From assembly GCF_014645135.1 (NCBI RefSeq), contig NZ_BMLH01000006.1, positions 62,001-126,000 of the forward strand: a DNA stretch of 64,000 nt. The letters run 5' to 3'. Shown here in pieces: positions 61,224 to 64,000 of the stretch; positions within the stretch are counted from its first letter, which is position 1; every line of letters starts with the position of its first letter. Source of the DNA: Rheinheimera tangshanensis. GTDB taxonomy: Bacteria; Pseudomonadota; Gammaproteobacteria; Enterobacterales; Alteromonadaceae. The notes under the pieces are model-generated. The model was not told the origin of the DNA. It saw nothing but the letters and a program-made list of their open reading frames with translations, and made no database searches. Made by a program: the position numbers and the translations under genes.

Positions 61224-62414
61224 ATGTCTCACAGTATCATTTTACAACCCGAACGCGAAAAATCCTTAAGACGCCGCCACCCTTGGGTATTTTCTAAAGC
61301 GGTGCTGCAGGTCAAAGGCAAACCAGTGTCGGGCGAAACTGTAGACGTACTGACCCACGATGGCAAATGGTTGTGTCGTGGAGCTTATTCAGCTGACTCG
61401 CAAATTCGGGTACGCGCCTGGACTTTTAATGAAAAAGAGCAAATTGATCAGGCCTTTTTCACCCGCCGTATTCAGCGCGCCTGGTCTGTGCGCCAGGATA
61501 TGTACGATTTAAACCACACCAATGGTTTACGTGTTGTGGCGGCTGAATCTGATGGTTTACCAGGTGTCACTATCGATTTATATGCCGATGTGCTGGTGTG
61601 TCAGCTGTTGTCTGCCGGCGCCGATGCCAACCGCGAGTTGATTGTCGAAGCCTTAAAGCAAATCTTCCCTGACTACAGTATTTTTGAGCGTTCAGATGTG
61701 GATGTGCGGAAAAAAGAAGGCTTAAAACCTGTCACTGGCTGGTTGCATTTACCACGCGATAGCGGCGAAGTAGTGATTTTAGAAAACGGCATGAAAATTC
61801 TGGTGGACGTGGTCAATGGTCACAAAACAGGTTTTTATCTGGACCAACGTGATTCACGTGCTGCTGCAGGTCGCTTAGCCAAAGGCAAGACCGTACTGAA
61901 CTGCTTTAGCTACACCGGCACTTTTGCGCTGTCCTGCTTACAAGGTGGTGCGGCCCATGTCACCAACGTCGATATGTCGGATTTAGCCTTAAAAACCGCA
62001 GAACGCAATTTAGCCTTAAATAACATTGAACTGGACAAGTCCAACAACGTCAAACAGGACGTATTTAAGTTGCTGCGCGAATACAAAGAGCAAGGCAAGT
62101 TGTTTGACATGGTGATTTTAGACCCACCAAAATTTGCCGACAGCAAAGCCCAGTTAATGCAAGCCGCCCGCGGTTATAAAGATATCAATCGTGTCGCTAT
62201 GCAGTTGGTCAAACCAGGTGGTTTATTACTGACCTTCAGCTGCTCTGGCTTAATGGAAGACATGCTGTTTCAGAAAATAGTGGCCGACGCTGCACTGGAT
62301 GCGAACAAAGATTGCTTGTTTATCGAGAAACTCAGTCAGTCCAGCGACCACCCCATTGCCAGCTTCTACCCTGAAGGTCATTATCTGAAAGGTTTAGTTT
62401 GTAAGGTATTTTAA
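61224..62414 (+). CDS. rlmI: 23S rRNA m5C1962 methyltransferase RlmI
   Basis: An SAM-dependent RNA methyltransferase of 396 residues, equal to E. coli RlmI. It has an N-terminal PUA domain ([24 protein letters not shown]) and a catalytic domain with [20 protein letters not shown] (SAM motif I), [11 protein letters not shown] and the catalytic Cys in LTFSCSGLM. The ribosome-binding site is weak. It lies divergent from the quinone reductase gene. Confidence 0.94.
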   Translation: MSHSIILQPEREKSLRRRHPWVFSKAVLQVKGKPVSGETVDVLTHDGKWLCRGAYSADSQIRVRAWTFNEKEQIDQAFFTRRIQRAWSVRQDMYDLNHTNGLRVVAAESDGLPGVTIDLYADVLVCQLLSAGADANRELIVEALKQIFPDYSIFERSDVDVRKKEGLKPVTGWLHLPRDSGEVVILENGMKILVDVVNGHKTGFYLDQRDSRAAAGRLAKGKTVLNCFSYTGTFALSCLQGGAAHVTNVDMSDLALKTAERNLALNNIELDKSNNVKQDVFKLLREYKEQGKLFDMVILDPPKFADSKAQLMQAARGYKDINRVAMQLVKPGGLLLTFSCSGLMEDMLFQKIVADAALDANKDCLFIEKLSQSSDHPIASFYPEGHYLKGLVCKVF

Positions 62415-62467
62415 AAGGTATTCTAAGCAGAGGCGCTAGCCTTTGCCCATCCACTAAGGAGTGTTCG

Positions 62468-63043
62468 ATGACGATGAAAAAATTAGCTTTAGTAGTAGCC
62501 GCAGCCTTAAGTTTTTCTGCCGCCGCCGACTGGTCTGTCAAAAGCTCGCAATCCAGCCTGAATTTTGTTTCGGTAAAAAATGAAGTAGTGGCTGAAACCC
62601 ACAGCTTTAAAGACTTAACAGGCAGCTTAACTGAAGCAGGTGATTTTGCAGTGGCTATTCCAGCCATGAGTATTGACACTATGATTCCAATTCGTAACGA
62701 ACGTATTCTGGAACACGTGTTAGCCGCCAAACAATACGCCACGATCAATGCCAAAGGCAAAGTCGACAGCAAAGTTCTGGCAGGTTTAAAAACCGGTGAC
62801 AGCGTGGTTGTTGATCAAGCCTTAGATTTAACCTTACTGACGAAAACCCAAAGCCTGACGGCCAAAGTAAAAGTGACCAAAGTGTCAGACAGCCAATTGG
62901 TAGTTACTACTGTTGCGCCCATTATGCTGGACGTAAACAAGTTTGAATTAAACGCTGGCGTAGAAAAACTACGTGAACTGGCAGGCCTGAAATCCATCAG
63001 CCCACTGGTCCCCACCACTTTTAGTCTGGTGCTGGTGAAGTAG
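62468..63043 (+). CDS. YceI-family periplasmic protein
   Basis: A 191-residue exported protein with signal peptide MTMKKLALVVAAALSFSAAA. The YceI lipocalin-like barrel is seen in WSVKSSQSSLNFVSVKNEVV, SFKDLTGSLTEAGDFAVAIP, SIDTMIPIRNERILEHVLAAKQYATI and a C-terminal PTTFSLVLVK. The family binds isoprenoid-like lipids, which suggests a role in quinone or lipid handling. AAGGAG lies six bases before the ATG. It follows rlmI by 53 bases and ends in a strong terminator. Confidence 0.9.
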   Translation: MTMKKLALVVAAALSFSAAADWSVKSSQSSLNFVSVKNEVVAETHSFKDLTGSLTEAGDFAVAIPAMSIDTMIPIRNERILEHVLAAKQYATINAKGKVDSKVLAGLKTGDSVVVDQALDLTLLTKTQSLTAKVKVTKVSDSQLVVTTVAPIMLDVNKFELNAGVEKLRELAGLKSISPLVPTTFSLVLVK

Positions 63044-63071
63044 GTTTTTGGATTAGTTTGATTTGTAAAAC

Positions 63072-63096
63072 AGCCACCTTTTCGGTGGCTTTTTTA
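63072..63096 (+). terminator. Rho-independent terminator of the yceI-like gene
   Basis: AGCCACC and GGTGGCT form a 7-bp stem around TTTTC, followed by TTTTTT. It reaches the 3' end of the convergent gene at 63094. Confidence 0.9.
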
Positions 63097-63978
63097 TGAT
63101 GTCGCAATAATTCTGTGTCGAAATTTAGCATCGCAACAAACTAATATTAATGCGGCTAGATTGGGTAAATTACTGTCGTTAGCGACCCCTGCAAAGACAT
63201 CGGGATTGTTTTCAAACGCTATTGGCGTTAACTTCAACTTTCTGTGTTCCAAAAAGAATTGATAATTGAAGTTTGTATATGCCAGAACTTCAGACAGCAA
63301 TAAACAAAGGTTACGAAGAGCCGCTAGTTTTATTCGTGGGTTCTCTGAATTATTTTTGAGGTCAGATTCAACTTTCTTTATTAGTTTGCATGAAATCTCT
63401 GCAACTTTTAGACGCGTAATGTTCGATACCTTTTTCGTCGATAAATCAGGCTGAAGACTTTCGAGCATTTCTTTAATGTCATAATCCGGAATGTCTCCAC
63501 TCCAATCGATTAGTTTATTTAAATCCAACTCTCCAATAGCTTCAAGTACAACGCTACTAACCTCGACCAAAAGTGGATGATGGTATTTCTCACCGATGTA
63601 TCCAGTTCTAGATAAATACTCTGTCGAGTCTATTCTTATCTGGCGAGAAAGTACTGATATTCTGGTCTTATGCCTTAAACATTGCCTCTCGGTTAGTATT
63701 TCCTTTAATTGGTTTAAATTCTCTCGTACATTGAATTGAAGCCTCTCTTGATATCGATTTTCTAAGTCTCGTCTTTTATCCAAGATAAGCCAAATTAGCG
63801 TACCCGCAGTTGCGATACTACCGATAAGCTGACCAGACTCCGACATCTTCTTCCATAAATCTATTTTGGGGAATAGTAGGTGCACATATTTATATAACCC
63901 TATGAACAAGACCATCAAAATAGACAATGAAAATAGTGCAAATATTGCTCGCCAAATCCTTTGAATCCAAATATTCAT
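63094..63978 (-). CDS. Membrane-anchored protein of unknown function, AT-rich
   Basis: A 294-residue protein with two N-terminal membrane segments (about residues 10-35 and 48-66), then a charged helical cytoplasmic domain (RRDLENRYQERLQFNVRENL, ITRLKVAEISCKLIKKVESD). The gene is visibly AT-richer than its neighbours and uses more A/T-ending codons, suggesting later acquisition. GGGAAG precedes the ATG. No family recognised; two-helix anchors with a helical C-terminus recall proteins of defence or stress islands, but nothing proves that. Confidence 0.75.
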   Translation of the reverse strand: MNIWIQRIWRAIFALFSLSILMVLFIGLYKYVHLLFPKIDLWKKMSESGQLIGSIATAGTLIWLILDKRRDLENRYQERLQFNVRENLNQLKEILTERQCLRHKTRISVLSRQIRIDSTEYLSRTGYIGEKYHHPLLVEVSSVVLEAIGELDLNKLIDWSGDIPDYDIKEMLESLQPDLSTKKVSNITRLKVAEISCKLIKKVESDLKNNSENPRIKLAALRNLCLLLSEVLAYTNFNYQFFLEHRKLKLTPIAFENNPDVFAGVANDSNLPNLAALILVCCDAKFRHRIIATS

Positions 63979-64000
63979 ACTACTTCCCTATTGAGAACAA

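Overview
The window looks like a chromosomal segment of a Rheinheimera/Pararheinheimera-type gammaproteobacterium. The gene content and orders are those of Alteromonadales-like chromosomes: ftsK-lolA-rarA-crcB, lrp divergent from ald, zapC-pyrD-gdhB, pepN-DUF2835, msrC-proQ-prc, bkdA1-bkdA2-bkdB, and apbC-dcd divergent from metG. No plasmid, phage or intact insertion sequence was recognised. The genus is inferred partly from the PER-type beta-lactamase locus, a class of gene reported to originate in Pararheinheimera.

Layout. 1-9.6 kb: division and envelope genes (crcB partial, rarA, lolA, ftsK), the Lrp regulator facing alanine dehydrogenase, a DUF192 protein, an acyltransferase with a small DUF2960-like partner, and zapC. 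9.7-15.8 kb: pyrD and the giant NAD-glutamate dehydrogenase. 15.9-22.9 kb: an envelope export cluster (DUF1302, DUF1329, a YCF48-like beta-propeller and an RND/MMPL permease). 23.2-33.9 kb: pepN, nhaC, the prc/proQ/msrC operon, a SIMPL protein and a second M1 peptidase. 33.9-45.7 kb: a divergent protein kinase, the branched-chain keto-acid dehydrogenase operon, astE, a secreted LTD-endonuclease I, a DMT transporter, and a LysR regulator facing an SbtA-like bicarbonate permease. 45.8-48 kb: tRNA-Pro(GGG) followed by small unrecognised genes. 48.2-53.4 kb: an ABC exporter, a GST, a class A beta-lactamase almost identical to PER enzymes, and a DUF3300 protein with a tandem-repeat tail. 53.5-64 kb: a DMT transporter, dcd, apbC, metG, an MFS permease, a quinone oxidoreductase, rlmI, a YceI protein, and an AT-richer membrane gene of unknown function.

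The standout is the beta-lactamase locus. It sits in an apparently undisturbed chromosomal setting, and its gst and ABC-transporter neighbours are the same two genes that accompany blaPER-1 on clinical mobile elements. This locus therefore looks like an ancestral (pre-mobilisation) form, with a notable Tyr at the position after the KTG motif. Two families of dispersed intergenic palindromes are also present: a ~124 bp MITE-like element, and short REP-like hairpins whose arms begin GGGGTCAGA. One of the hairpins lies between the ABC gene and gst.

How the genes fit together. Several units serve amino-acid catabolism and nitrogen/carbon balance (ald, gdhB, bkd, astE, two M1 peptidases), consistent with a peptide-eating aquatic heterotroph. 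The DUF1302-RND cluster probably moves a lipophilic substrate across the envelope, but its substrate cannot be read from the sequence.
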